DNA of 64,000 nt from Anaerorhabdus sp036641015. Lineage in GTDB: Bacteria > Bacillota_I > Bacilli_A > Erysipelotrichales > Erysipelotrichaceae. A model generated the notes under the pieces. It had not been told where the DNA came from and searched no databases. It was given only the letters and a program-made list of their open reading frames with translations. The stretch covers positions 3,382-67,381 of the forward strand of contig NZ_JAVWFO010000003.1 of assembly GCF_036641015.1 (NCBI RefSeq), given 5' to 3'. Each line of letters begins with the position of its first letter. Positions within the stretch are counted from its first letter, which is position 1. This document shows positions 33,355 to 42,386 of this stretch, one piece after another. A program made the position numbers and the translations under genes.

Positions 33355-34005
33355 ATGAAAAAATTATTAGTAAGTTTATTAGCATTAGTTCTTATTGCAG
33401 GTTGTAGTTCAAAACCAGCAGAAACACCAGAACCAACTGCAACACCTGAAGAAACACCAGCAGAAACACCAGAAACAGAAGCAGAAACAGCTTATGAATT
33501 AGGCGTTTGGGAAGATACAAACTTTTCAAGTAAGACATTAAATATGCGTTTAACATTACCAGAGGGATGGACAGTTGAAAGTTCAGATTATCAACAAGCA
33601 GTTCTTGATGCAGGTGCTGAAGTAATGGATACCGATAAAGAAGATTTACAAGAAACATATTTGGAGTTTTTCTTAAAAGGACCAGACCAAGCATCTAGTA
33701 TTCAAGGTATGTCACAGTATGTAGGGCCAGCAGGAAAAACATTTACACTAGGTTTATTAACTGAAACACTTAAGAGTCAACTTACTTCAGTAGAAGATTT
33801 TACTTATGAAGTTAAAGATGAAGGTACTGTAACAATTGGTGGAGAAGAATATGGATTTCTATATTTAGAAGAAACAAATTATGCACTTCATCAAAAGGTT
33901 TACTTTAGAGTAGTTGGTGAATATTTGTTCAATCTTACTGTAAGTACTTCACTTGAAGGCTTAGAAGTTACAGATGCATTTATTAGCAGTATTCAAACAT
34001 ACTAA
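33355..34005 (+). CDS. Lipoprotein with Thr-Pro-Glu-rich linker
   Basis: 216 residues. The signal peptide MKKLLVSLLALVLIAGCSS has a clear lipobox (LIAGC, Cys at 17), so it is anchored on the outer membrane face. A low-complexity linker of repeated ETPE/TPEE units (about 20-45) leads to a single folded domain with no named family. AAGGGAGAAAAAAC precedes the ATG. It stands 10 bp before another lipoprotein gene. Confidence 0.75.
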   Translation: MKKLLVSLLALVLIAGCSSKPAETPEPTATPEETPAETPETEAETAYELGVWEDTNFSSKTLNMRLTLPEGWTVESSDYQQAVLDAGAEVMDTDKEDLQETYLEFFLKGPDQASSIQGMSQYVGPAGKTFTLGLLTETLKSQLTSVEDFTYEVKDEGTVTIGGEEYGFLYLEETNYALHQKVYFRVVGEYLFNLTVSTSLEGLEVTDAFISSIQTY

Positions 34006-34015
34006 GGTAATGAAT

Positions 34016-35113
34016 ATGATTAAAAAAATTGCACTAGTAGCACTATCGCTAATCTTACTTAGTGGATGTAGTGGTGCTGGAAAGAAACCTACTTTAGTAA
34101 ATCAAAAAGAAGATGATGAAGCATATTCAATGTTGATGCAAGCTAACTTACTATCCGATGATGCATTTGCACCAACTGAAGTGGAAACAATAAAAATGAT
34201 TGCATATATACCAGAAACAGCTAATTCGAATAGCTATGGTGATGGAATATATACTTATTCAAGTGGTATTAGTTTTACAGTTAGTTTAAATGATTATTTA
34301 TTTGATTATGGAAAATATGCTGATGAAGCGATATTGGATTATAAAACGGATGTAGAGGATACATATGATTTGCTAGAAACCGTTTCAATTTCAGATATTA
34401 CTTTTAATGAAGATCGTACTATTGCGTATTTTGATGCAGTACAATTGATAGAAAACTATGAATATGAAGCAACTGGACAATATACATTTATTTATCTACA
34501 AGAAGTTGGACCTAATCAACGTATATCTGTTCGAGTTACTATTGATTTAGCTGAGTGCGATAAATTTACTTCAGATATTTTAAATCAAATTGAAGAGTAT
34601 TATGGCTTTATAATGAATTTTAATCAAGATGAAATTAAAGCAGCACAAGATGAGTATAACAATAATTTACCAGATGTTAGAAAAATTAGTGCTGGTGGAG
34701 TTAAATTTGAATTACCACGCTTTTATGAAGAAGATTATGCAGAAACAGATTATGCAGAAGATTACTATGCATATGGTTTAAACGGAGATGCATATGATGC
34801 TGAAAATAATATTTCATTCAATGTATTAGCTCAAGAAGAGTTAGTAGTAAATGAAGAAGATTTAATTTCAGTAGTTAATGAATTGTTTGTTGATGAACCA
34901 TTGAAAGCGGAAGTAGGGAAATCTGATTTTCAATCAGCAGGAAAAGTAATAGTAAGTGTTAAATTGTCTTCAGATGATTTAATACGCCAAGGTTATATCG
35001 TTTATGCGGATGATTTACTAGTGTATGTTTATACTGATGGTAGTGGTTCGATAAGTGATGAACAATTGGAAGTAGTACACCATTTTATCGATACAATGGA
35101 GAATGCATACTAG
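34016..35113 (+). CDS. Lipoprotein of unknown function
   Basis: 365 residues, with lipobox LLSGC (Cys near 16) after a short Lys-rich start. The mature protein is very acidic (many Asp, Glu and Tyr) with two similar-looking halves: an N-terminal one ending near 210 and a second opening SAGGVKFELPRFYEED. This suggests an internal duplication of a domain like the one in the preceding lipoprotein. The ATG at 34016 follows AAGG by 8 bases; one at 34010 is too close. Confidence 0.65.
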   Translation: MIKKIALVALSLILLSGCSGAGKKPTLVNQKEDDEAYSMLMQANLLSDDAFAPTEVETIKMIAYIPETANSNSYGDGIYTYSSGISFTVSLNDYLFDYGKYADEAILDYKTDVEDTYDLLETVSISDITFNEDRTIAYFDAVQLIENYEYEATGQYTFIYLQEVGPNQRISVRVTIDLAECDKFTSDILNQIEEYYGFIMNFNQDEIKAAQDEYNNNLPDVRKISAGGVKFELPRFYEEDYAETDYAEDYYAYGLNGDAYDAENNISFNVLAQEELVVNEEDLISVVNELFVDEPLKAEVGKSDFQSAGKVIVSVKLSSDDLIRQGYIVYADDLLVYVYTDGSGSISDEQLEVVHHFIDTMENAY

Positions 35114-35130
35114 TTAAAAATTTAATAAAC

Positions 35131-35158
35131 TTGACAAACAGTTGAGTCATGATAAACT
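35131..35158 (+). promoter_or_regulatory. pflBA promoter
   Basis: TTGACA, 16 bp, TAAACT, immediately before the riboswitch. Confidence 0.5.
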
Positions 35159-35171
35159 ATGAATGTAAAAA

Positions 35172-35277
35172 TAAAACTTGCCTGTTGCTGATGGTATGTG
35201 AGCACACAATGTAACAGGAATAACAAGTCAGGTCGACCATCTGGGCAATTCAATATCTTTTGGATTGCCTTTTGTTT
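35172..35277 (+). promoter_or_regulatory. ZTP (pfl motif) riboswitch with terminator, before pflB
   Basis: P1 is ACTTG (35176-35180) with CAAGT (35224-35228), and P2 is CCTGTT with AACAGG. These are followed by the conserved 3' domain GTCGACCATCTGGGCA. The expression platform is the terminator GGCAATTC / GGATTGCC (35244-35269) with TTTTGTTT; its 5' arm shares the GGGCA of the aptamer, so ligand binding would block the terminator. The ligand ZMP/ZTP signals 10-formyl-tetrahydrofolate shortage. Formate made by PflB feeds that pool, which explains the pairing. Confidence 0.9.
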
Positions 35278-35304
35278 ATACTAGTGCGTAGGAGGTAAAA
35301 GTAT

Positions 35305-37533
35305 ATGGATGCTTATCGTGGATTTAAAGGTGGAAAATGGCAAGAATCAATTGATGTTAGAGACTTTATTCTTTCGAATTACAAAGAATATAGAGGTGAT
35401 GATCAATTCTTAAAAGATGCGACAGATCGTACTAATAAATTGATGGAAGAAGTGAATGTACTTCTAAAAAAAGAACATGAAAACAATGGTGTTTTAAGTG
35501 TTGATACAGAAGTAATAACTTCACTTACTAATTTCAAACCTGGATATATTAATAAAGAATTAGAAATTATTGTAGGATTACAAACAGATGAACCACTAAA
35601 ACGTGGAATTAATCCATTTGGTGGTATGCGTATGGCTAGAAGTGCAGTAGAGTCATATGGCTATAAAGTGTCTGATGATATTGAAGAACAATTTAAATAT
35701 AAAACAACTCATAATGATGGGGTTTTTAGAGCTTATACTGATGAAATGCGTACAGCACGTAAAGTAGGACTAATTACAGGACTTCCTGATGCCTATGGTA
35801 GAGGTCGAATTATTGGCGATTATCGTAGAGTTGCGTTGTATGGTATTGATCACTTGATTGATGAAAAGAAAAAAGATAAAAATCTTCTTGGTCAACAATC
35901 TTTAGGGCAAGATGAAATTCGTCAATTAGAGGAACTATTCCAACAAATTACTTTCTTAGGCAAACTAAAAGAAATGGCACAAATGCATGGATTTGATATC
36001 TCAAAGCCAGCTACTAATGCAAAAGAAGCTATTCAATGGACATATTTTGCATATCTTGGTGCAATTAAAGAACAAAATGGTGCAGCAATGTCATTGGGTA
36101 GAGTAAGCACTTTCTTTGATATTTATTTTGAAAGAGATATTGAAGAAGGCATTTTAACTGAAGTTGAAGCACAGGAATTGATGGATCAATTTGTAATTAA
36201 ATTGCGTTTAGCACGTCACTTAAGAACACCAGATTACAATGAATTATTTGGCGGTGATCCAATGTGGATTACTGAGGTATTGGGTGGTATGGCTACTGAT
36301 GGTAGAAGTTTGGTTACTAAATCATCATTTAGAATGTTACATACACTTATTACTTTAGGTTCTGCTCCTGAGCCAAACTTAACTATTTTATGGTCACAAA
36401 AATTACCAGAAGGATTCAAAAACTTTTGTAGTAAAATATCGATTTTAACAGATTCAATTCAATATGAAAATGATGATGTAATGCGTCCAATTTATGGAGA
36501 TGATTACGCTATTGCTTGTTGTGTATCGGCAATGAAAATAGGTAAACAAATGCAATTTTTTGGAGCACGATGCAACCTACCTAAGTTATTATTACTGGCT
36601 TTAAATGGTGGTATTGAAGAGAAAAAAGGTCTTGAACTTGGACCGAAAATGGATTCTGTTAAAGATAATGAACAATTAAACTATGATGAAGTTGTTAAAC
36701 GTTTAGATGAGTATATGTCATGGCTTGCTGGCTTGTATGTAAATACAATGAATATTATCCACTATATGCATGATAAATATGCTTATGAGAAAACACAAAT
36801 GGCATTGCATGATACAGAAGTAGAACGTTTTATGGCGTTTGGAGTGGCTGGTTTATCAGTTATTGCTGATTCATTGAGTGCAATTAAATATGCTAAAGTT
36901 ACACCTATCAAAGGTGAAACAGGTATCATTGAAGACTTTACTATTGAGGGCGATTTCCCTAAATATGGTAATGATGATGATCGCGTAGATATAATCGCAA
37001 AAGATATCGTTGAAAAGTTTATAACTGAATTAAGAAAACATAAGACATATAGAAATGCAATTCATACATTATCAGTATTAACAATTACATCAAATGTAGT
37101 ATATGGTAAGAAAACTGGTTCTACACCTGATGGAAGAAAAGCAGGGGAAGCTTTTGCGCCTGGTGCAAATCCTATGCATAATCGTGAAACAAGTGGTGCT
37201 GTTGCGGCACTTAATAGCGTTGCTAAGATTCCATATGAAGCTTGTCGTGATGGTATTTCAAATACGTTCTCAATTGTACCAAGTTCTCTTGGTTCAAAAG
37301 AAGATGAGCGCATCTGTAATTTGACAAATTTATTGGATGGATATTTTGTGCAAAATGCACATCACTTAAATGTTAATGTATTAAATAAGGAACAATTAAT
37401 TGATGCATATGAAAATCCTGATAAATACCCTAACTTAACAATACGTGTTTCTGGTTATGCGGTTAATTTTCATCGTCTATCACGCGAACAACAAAAAGAA
37501 GTAATTCAACGTACATTCCATACAACATTATGA
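35305..37533 (+). CDS. pflB: Formate C-acetyltransferase (pyruvate formate-lyase)
   Basis: A 742-residue glycyl-radical enzyme that converts pyruvate and CoA to acetyl-CoA and formate without oxygen. The catalytic pair Cys405-Cys406 lies in AIACCVSAM, and the radical glycine is Gly717 in RVSGYAVNF. The N-terminal YRGFKGGKWQESIDVRDFI is typical. AGGAGGTAAAAGTAT precedes the ATG. The last 4 bp overlap the activating enzyme gene. Its presence supports a fermentative life style. Confidence 0.97.
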   Translation: MDAYRGFKGGKWQESIDVRDFILSNYKEYRGDDQFLKDATDRTNKLMEEVNVLLKKEHENNGVLSVDTEVITSLTNFKPGYINKELEIIVGLQTDEPLKRGINPFGGMRMARSAVESYGYKVSDDIEEQFKYKTTHNDGVFRAYTDEMRTARKVGLITGLPDAYGRGRIIGDYRRVALYGIDHLIDEKKKDKNLLGQQSLGQDEIRQLEELFQQITFLGKLKEMAQMHGFDISKPATNAKEAIQWTYFAYLGAIKEQNGAAMSLGRVSTFFDIYFERDIEEGILTEVEAQELMDQFVIKLRLARHLRTPDYNELFGGDPMWITEVLGGMATDGRSLVTKSSFRMLHTLITLGSAPEPNLTILWSQKLPEGFKNFCSKISILTDSIQYENDDVMRPIYGDDYAIACCVSAMKIGKQMQFFGARCNLPKLLLLALNGGIEEKKGLELGPKMDSVKDNEQLNYDEVVKRLDEYMSWLAGLYVNTMNIIHYMHDKYAYEKTQMALHDTEVERFMAFGVAGLSVIADSLSAIKYAKVTPIKGETGIIEDFTIEGDFPKYGNDDDRVDIIAKDIVEKFITELRKHKTYRNAIHTLSVLTITSNVVYGKKTGSTPDGRKAGEAFAPGANPMHNRETSGAVAALNSVAKIPYEACRDGISNTFSIVPSSLGSKEDERICNLTNLLDGYFVQNAHHLNVNVLNKEQLIDAYENPDKYPNLTIRVSGYAVNFHRLSREQQKEVIQRTFHTTL

Positions 37534-38231
37534 TTGGTAGAATAAATTCATTTCATTCTTTTTCTACAAGTGATGGACCAGGTATTCGAGCTGTAATCTT
37601 TATGCAAGGTTGTCCTTTGCGTTGCAAATGTTGTCATAATCCTGAGACTTGGGCAATGCAGGGTGGCAAAGAAATGAGCGTAAATGACCTACTTAATAAA
37701 ATAAGTAGGGGATTAAGCTATTATAAAACAGGCGGTGTGACTTGTAGTGGTGGTGAAGCTATTCTGCAAGCCCCATTTGTAAGTGAATTGTTCAAACGAT
37801 GTCATGAAGAGTTAAATCTTCATACTACTCTTGATACAAGTGGTTGCGTTTTAAATGATGATGTTAAAGATTTGTTGAAAAATACAGATTTGGTATTGTT
37901 AGATATTAAAATGACTACTGAAGCTAAGTATCAAGATTTTGCAAAAGGTTCATTAAATCAAACCCTACGTTTTTTGGATTATCTAGAAGAGAATAAAATA
38001 AAAACATGGATTAGACATGTTGTAATACCTACAGTCAATGACACTGAGGAAGAGACAAAAGCATTGAAAATATTGCTTCAAAACTATACATGTATAGAAA
38101 AAGTTGATTTCTTACCATTTCGATCACTTTGTGACTCTAAGTATGAAGAATTAAATATAGATTTTCCATACATTGATATTAAAGATGCGACTGATAAAGA
38201 TATCGAAAGAATTGAACAGTGGTATAAATAA
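37530..38231 (+). CDS. pflA: Pyruvate formate-lyase-activating enzyme
   Basis: A 233-residue radical-SAM enzyme that installs the glycyl radical on PflB. The CxxxCxxC cluster motif is CPLRCKCC in MQGCPLRCKCCHNPETW, and VTCSGGEAILQ is the SAM-binding GGE motif. The start overlaps the pflB stop (ATGA), giving coupled translation. Confidence 0.96.
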   Translation: MIGRINSFHSFSTSDGPGIRAVIFMQGCPLRCKCCHNPETWAMQGGKEMSVNDLLNKISRGLSYYKTGGVTCSGGEAILQAPFVSELFKRCHEELNLHTTLDTSGCVLNDDVKDLLKNTDLVLLDIKMTTEAKYQDFAKGSLNQTLRFLDYLEENKIKTWIRHVVIPTVNDTEEETKALKILLQNYTCIEKVDFLPFRSLCDSKYEELNIDFPYIDIKDATDKDIERIEQWYK

Positions 38232-38235
38232 TTTG

Positions 38236-38265
38236 AGGACTATTCATTTAGAATAGTCTTTTTCT
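38236..38265 (+). terminator. Terminator after pflA
   Basis: GACTATTC / GAATAGTC with loop ATTTA, then TTTTTC. Confidence 0.85.
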
Positions 38266-38339
38266 TGTGATGGGTGAAGTGTATAAATATACGAATTCAA
38301 TAATTAGAGTTATACTAAAAAAGAAAGAAGGATAATTGT

Positions 38340-39668
38340 ATGGAAAGAACACAAGGGAAATTAATACGGCAATATATAGGTATTGGATCTTTAGCGTTTA
38401 CAGCTGTTTTATACATAGTATCAGGAGTTGCGTTTTTAGTATGGAAAAGTGAAATACCACAAATAGTTAAGTTTGTAATATTTGGTTATTCAATGGTAAT
38501 GGGAATAACGGGTATACTTGGATGTTTTAGTAATTTTTCATTTTCGAAGTTATTAAGGGGTGCAATGCCAATAGCGTTTGGTTTTATATTTTTAGCATTT
38601 ATTAATCAATTTTCTACATTATATGCGTTGTTTTTAGGTATTTATATTTTAATAATCGCAATCGTAAAAACAATTGATTACTCAATAAAATGTTCTAATA
38701 AAACACCAGGAAGAATTATGGAATTATTAAGTGCTATTGTTATTTATTTATTTGCATTGCCTTTATTATTCGCTCCAGGAATTAATATTAGAAGAGCCTT
38801 TTTAATCACTGGATTATTTTGCATATTTTATGGATTATCATTACTAGGTGATTTTATTGTTGAGATTGCGCCAATTAAACAAACAAATCGATTTAAAAAA
38901 AGAGTAAGAGTAAATTTGCCAGTATTTATGACAATGTTGATGCCGAAAAAAGCGATTAGTTATGTAAATAAATTATTGGCAGTAGATGAAGATGGAATTA
39001 TTGAAGAAGATAGTTTTAAGGTAGATACGACACCAGGCATAGAAATATTTGTGCATGTAACGGAAAAAGGATTTGGTACAATTGGACATGCGGACATATG
39101 GTTTGAAGGAAGTATATATTGTTATGGTAATTATGATTTTCAATCAAGTAAGTTATTTGGGACAATTGGTGATGGAGTATTATTTACTACAAATGATCGC
39201 GATGAGTATATTAAGTTTTGTGCCAAAGAGACGGGAGACTCAATCTTTGCGTTTGGATTGAACATAAATGAAAGTCAAAAAGAAGCGATACGAAAAAGAT
39301 TAAATGAATTATTTACTCATATATACCCATGGGAAAGTTTATATCAAAAAATGGAGCAAGGTGAAATCAAGTTAGACGAAGTACCTACTGATTATGCAAG
39401 TAATCTTTATAAAGCTACGCATGCAAAAATGTATAAGTTTAAAGATACTAGTTTTAAAACATACTTTGTACTTACAACAAATTGTGTAAAACTATCGGAC
39501 TATGTAATCCGGGCTACAGGTATTGCTGCAGCTAATCCAAATGGAATTATGTCACCTGGAGCATATTATGATTATTTTAATCAACAATATCGTTTGAAGA
39601 ATTCAATTGTAATATCAAAACAAACCTATCACCACAACGCAACGATTGAACATGAAAAAGCTTTGTAG
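38340..39668 (+). CDS. HdeD-like (DUF308) membrane protein with C-terminal permuted papain-fold-like domain
   Basis: 442 residues. Six hydrophobic segments within about 14-190 resemble the HdeD/DUF308 module. The C-terminal cytoplasmic or external domain (about 225-430) has GHADIWFEGSIYCYGNYD, with a candidate catalytic His, and later TTNCVKLSDYVIRATG, with a candidate catalytic Cys. The His-first, Asn-Cys-later order is that of permuted NlpC/P60-like and DUF4105 hydrolases. The assignment of this domain is inferred from motifs only. Hydrolysis of peptide or lipid amides at the membrane would fit. A weak AAGAAGG precedes the ATG. Confidence 0.6.
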   Translation: MERTQGKLIRQYIGIGSLAFTAVLYIVSGVAFLVWKSEIPQIVKFVIFGYSMVMGITGILGCFSNFSFSKLLRGAMPIAFGFIFLAFINQFSTLYALFLGIYILIIAIVKTIDYSIKCSNKTPGRIMELLSAIVIYLFALPLLFAPGINIRRAFLITGLFCIFYGLSLLGDFIVEIAPIKQTNRFKKRVRVNLPVFMTMLMPKKAISYVNKLLAVDEDGIIEEDSFKVDTTPGIEIFVHVTEKGFGTIGHADIWFEGSIYCYGNYDFQSSKLFGTIGDGVLFTTNDRDEYIKFCAKETGDSIFAFGLNINESQKEAIRKRLNELFTHIYPWESLYQKMEQGEIKLDEVPTDYASNLYKATHAKMYKFKDTSFKTYFVLTTNCVKLSDYVIRATGIAAANPNGIMSPGAYYDYFNQQYRLKNSIVISKQTYHHNATIEHEKAL

Positions 39669-39709
39669 AGTCAAAGCTTCATTCAACTGATAAAAATAGA
39701 ACTAAAAGA

Positions 39710-39737
39710 AATAAACCACACAAATGTGTGGTTTATT
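39710..39737. terminator. Bidirectional terminator between convergent genes
   Basis: A 12-bp perfect stem, AATAAACCACAC / GTGTGGTTTATT, loop AAAT. The T-rich side (TTTATTTCTTTT) favours the minus-strand gene. A second hairpin, AAGCTTTG / CAAAGCTT, overlaps the plus-strand gene's stop at 39657-39680. Confidence 0.75.
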
Positions 39738-39742
39738 CATGT

Positions 39743-40441
39743 CTAATCATTGCGACTTCTACTACCTACAATCATTAATAATCGTAGCAATTGCATAATA
39801 GATACTGATAATGCAGCTACATAAGTTAATGCTGCGGCATTTAATACTTTTTTAGAGCCTTCTATTTCTTCACTATCAAGAATAGAACTATTTTCTAATG
39901 CTAGAATAGCACGATGACTAGCGTCATATTCAGTAGGTAGTGTTACTAGTTGGAATAGAACACAGAAGCCAAATAAGAATACTCCAAGATAAGCTAAACT
40001 TGTAGATGAGAATAGTAATCCAATTAATACCAAAGGAAATGATAATTGTGATCCAATTTGTGTAACATTTACAATTGCAGCACGAAATTTAATTGGTCCA
40101 TAATTTCTAGCGTATTGAATAGCGTGACCAGCTTCATGACATGCTACTCCGATTGCAGCTGTGGATGTACTACCATAAACTGAATCAGATAAGCGTATAA
40201 CGTTTGCTTTAGGGTCGTAATGATCTGTTAAGTTGCCTTGTATGCGTAATATTTGTACATCACTACATCCATTTTCATCTAAAACTTTTCGGCATGCTTC
40301 TTCAGCTGTTATGCCTTTACGCGAGTATTGCGTAGAATAGCGTTTGTAAGTTCCGTTAACTCTTGATGATGCCCACAATGAGAAAATCACTGCAGGTAAA
40401 ATCATGATTATGTAAGTCCAGTCAAATCCGTAATAAAACAT
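39743..40441 (-). CDS. YugP-type membrane zinc metallopeptidase
   Basis: 232 residues of the neutral zinc metallopeptidase (YugP/DUF1043-like) family. The zinc motif HEAGH is in GVACHEAGHAIQYAR, with membrane segments at the N-terminus (about 4-24) and in the second half (about 118-160 and 205-225). LPTEYDASHRAILALE supplies the third ligand region. Its natural substrates are unknown. GGAGGTAATCAC precedes the ATG on the minus strand. Confidence 0.9.
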   Translation of the reverse strand: MFYYGFDWTYIIMILPAVIFSLWASSRVNGTYKRYSTQYSRKGITAEEACRKVLDENGCSDVQILRIQGNLTDHYDPKANVIRLSDSVYGSTSTAAIGVACHEAGHAIQYARNYGPIKFRAAIVNVTQIGSQLSFPLVLIGLLFSSTSLAYLGVFLFGFCVLFQLVTLPTEYDASHRAILALENSSILDSEEIEGSKKVLNAAALTYVAALSVSIMQLLRLLMIVGSRSRND

Positions 40442-40564
40442 GTGATTACCTCCAAAGTTAGTTTATCATAAATCTCAATAATCATAACAAATAATTGTGT
40501 GAACATTATGGTATTGATTGAGAAACACCAGGGTATGTGGTAGACTAAAAAAGAGGTGAAAACC

Positions 40565-41431
40565 ATGAATAAAAAAAGAGTTATTCTTGTTAGTGGTATG
40601 TCTGGTGCGGGTAAAACAAGCGCTACAAATATCTTAGAAGATATGGGTTACCACTGTATTGACCAATTCCCAGTTCAAATTCTTGCGAATCTTGTGGATG
40701 TGATTGAATCTAGTAATGATCCACGATTTGACTATACAGCGCTTGCAACATCGGCAATAGATTTTCCAGAGTTTTTAAGAGCATTTAAAGGTGCTGATAT
40801 GGATGTTAGGGTATTGTTTTTAGATGCATCTGATGATGTATTATTACATCGTTATAAATCAACACGTAGAACACATCCGTTATTGATTAGTAATACGGTA
40901 AATACACTTGAGGAAGCTATTAATGTTGAGCGTCAAATGTTTATTAAGTCAAAAGATAATACATTTGTAACAATAGATACAACATTTACTGACTTTAAGA
41001 GTTTAAAGATTAAAATAGAAAGTTATTTTAAGTTAAGAGAAGCGCCAACGTTTTCTATTAGTTTTGTATCCTTTGGATACAAAAATGGTGTACCCATGGA
41101 TGCAGACTTGATGTTGGATGTAAGGTTTTTACCTAATCCATATTGGGTAGCCGAGTTGAGACCTTATTCTGGTGATGATGAACCGGTATATAAATATGTC
41201 ATGGATAATGATCAAACGAAAGAGTTTATTAAACGATTAACATCATTTTTAGATTATGCATTTGAAGAATATGTAAAAGAAGGAAAGAATCATTTTACAG
41301 TAGCAATAGGTTGTACCGGTGGTCAACACCGTTCTGTAGCAATCACTAACTATCTATTTAACTTATATCGTAGTAAATATAATTGTTATAAGGAACATCG
41401 TGATAAACAAGGTTACTATGATGAAAAATAA
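40565..41431 (+). CDS. rapZ: RNase adapter protein RapZ (YvcJ)
   Basis: 288 residues. The P-loop GMSGAGKT is near the N-terminus, and the C-terminal half contains FVSFGYKNGVPMDADLMLDVRFLPNP and CTGGQHRSV, hallmarks of RapZ/YvcJ. It is a nucleotide-binding regulatory protein that senses GlcN6P in enteric bacteria; the Firmicute role is less clear. The ATG at 40565 follows AGAGGTG; the GTG at 40556 lies inside that ribosome site. It heads rapZ-yvcK-whiA, a conserved Firmicute and actinobacterial set. Confidence 0.94.
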   Translation: MNKKRVILVSGMSGAGKTSATNILEDMGYHCIDQFPVQILANLVDVIESSNDPRFDYTALATSAIDFPEFLRAFKGADMDVRVLFLDASDDVLLHRYKSTRRTHPLLISNTVNTLEEAINVERQMFIKSKDNTFVTIDTTFTDFKSLKIKIESYFKLREAPTFSISFVSFGYKNGVPMDADLMLDVRFLPNPYWVAELRPYSGDDEPVYKYVMDNDQTKEFIKRLTSFLDYAFEEYVKEGKNHFTVAIGCTGGQHRSVAITNYLFNLYRSKYNCYKEHRDKQGYYDEK

Positions 41432-42386
41432 AAAAGTAGTAGTAATTGGTGGAGGTCATGGACAATCTACCATTTTAAGAGGTATCAAGTATATTGATGA
41501 TATTGATATCACAGCGATTGTAACAGTTGCGGATGATGGAGGTTCTACAGGTAGATTGCGTCAATACTTTAATGTGCCTGCCATGGGTGATATTCGTGGG
41601 GTATTGATTGCACTTGCAGAGAGTGAGTCATTGTTAAGTACTTTAATGGATTATCGTTTTGTTTCGGATGATAAAAATATCAATCCAGAGGAAGATGTTT
41701 TAGGACATAACTTAGGGAATCTTATCCTTGTGGCACTTGCTCAATCATGTGGTAACTTTGTAGAAGGCATTGAAATCATATCAAAGGTATTAAATGTACG
41801 TGGAGATATCGTACCATCAACATCGCAAGTAATTACTTTATATGCGATTATGGAAGATGGAACAATCGTACGAGGAGAAACAAACATACCAAAGATAAAT
41901 AATAGAATTAAACATGTTTATTATGATGAACAAGTTAGAGCGAGTGAAAAAGCTGTTAAGGCTATTTTAGAAGCTGATTTAATTATTTATGGAATTGGCT
42001 CAGTATATACAAGTATATTGCCGAATATTATTATTCCAGAAATCAAAGAAGCATTGGAAAATACTGCGGGAAGAAAAGTATACTTTTGTAATGCAATGAC
42101 ACAGCCTGGGGAAACAACAAATTATCAAGTAGAGGATCATGTGGATGCATTAATTGATCATGGTACACCAGTGGATGCGATTGTTGTATCGAATGATAAG
42201 ATACCTGATTTTATTATAAAACGTTATAAAGAAGAAAATAGTACACCAGTAACACTTGTTAGGAATACTCATAATTACGAGGTAATACAGGAGAATTTAT
42301 TAGATTTCTCTAACAACCTAGTTCGACATGATAGTATGAAAATTAAATCGCTTGTTGAAAGGTTATTGAAGGATGTGGAAAAATAA
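41421..42386 (+). CDS. yvcK: YvcK/CofD-like gluconeogenesis factor
   Basis: 321 residues. GGGHGQSTILRGIK and VTVADDGGSTGRLR are the conserved YvcK motifs, and MGDIRGVLIALA and LGHNLGNL follow. In Bacillus it binds UDP-GlcNAc and influences cell shape on gluconeogenic carbon sources. The start could be ATG 41418 or 41421; the latter is better spaced from AAGG. It overlaps rapZ, and its stop overlaps whiA (TAATG). Confidence 0.93.
   Translation: MKNKKVVVIGGGHGQSTILRGIKYIDDIDITAIVTVADDGGSTGRLRQYFNVPAMGDIRGVLIALAESESLLSTLMDYRFVSDDKNINPEEDVLGHNLGNLILVALAQSCGNFVEGIEIISKVLNVRGDIVPSTSQVITLYAIMEDGTIVRGETNIPKINNRIKHVYYDEQVRASEKAVKAILEADLIIYGIGSVYTSILPNIIIPEIKEALENTAGRKVYFCNAMTQPGETTNYQVEDHVDALIDHGTPVDAIVVSNDKIPDFIIKRYKEENSTPVTLVRNTHNYEVIQENLLDFSNNLVRHDSMKIKSLVERLLKDVEK

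Noticed and set aside
33421..33490. Repeated units as a possible tandem repeat or CRISPR-like element
   Set aside because: They are coding repeats for a Thr-Pro-Glu linker in a lipoprotein. No CRISPR array is present in the window.
37103..37324. Plus-strand frame within pflB in another phase
   Set aside because: It lies wholly inside the conserved pflB frame.
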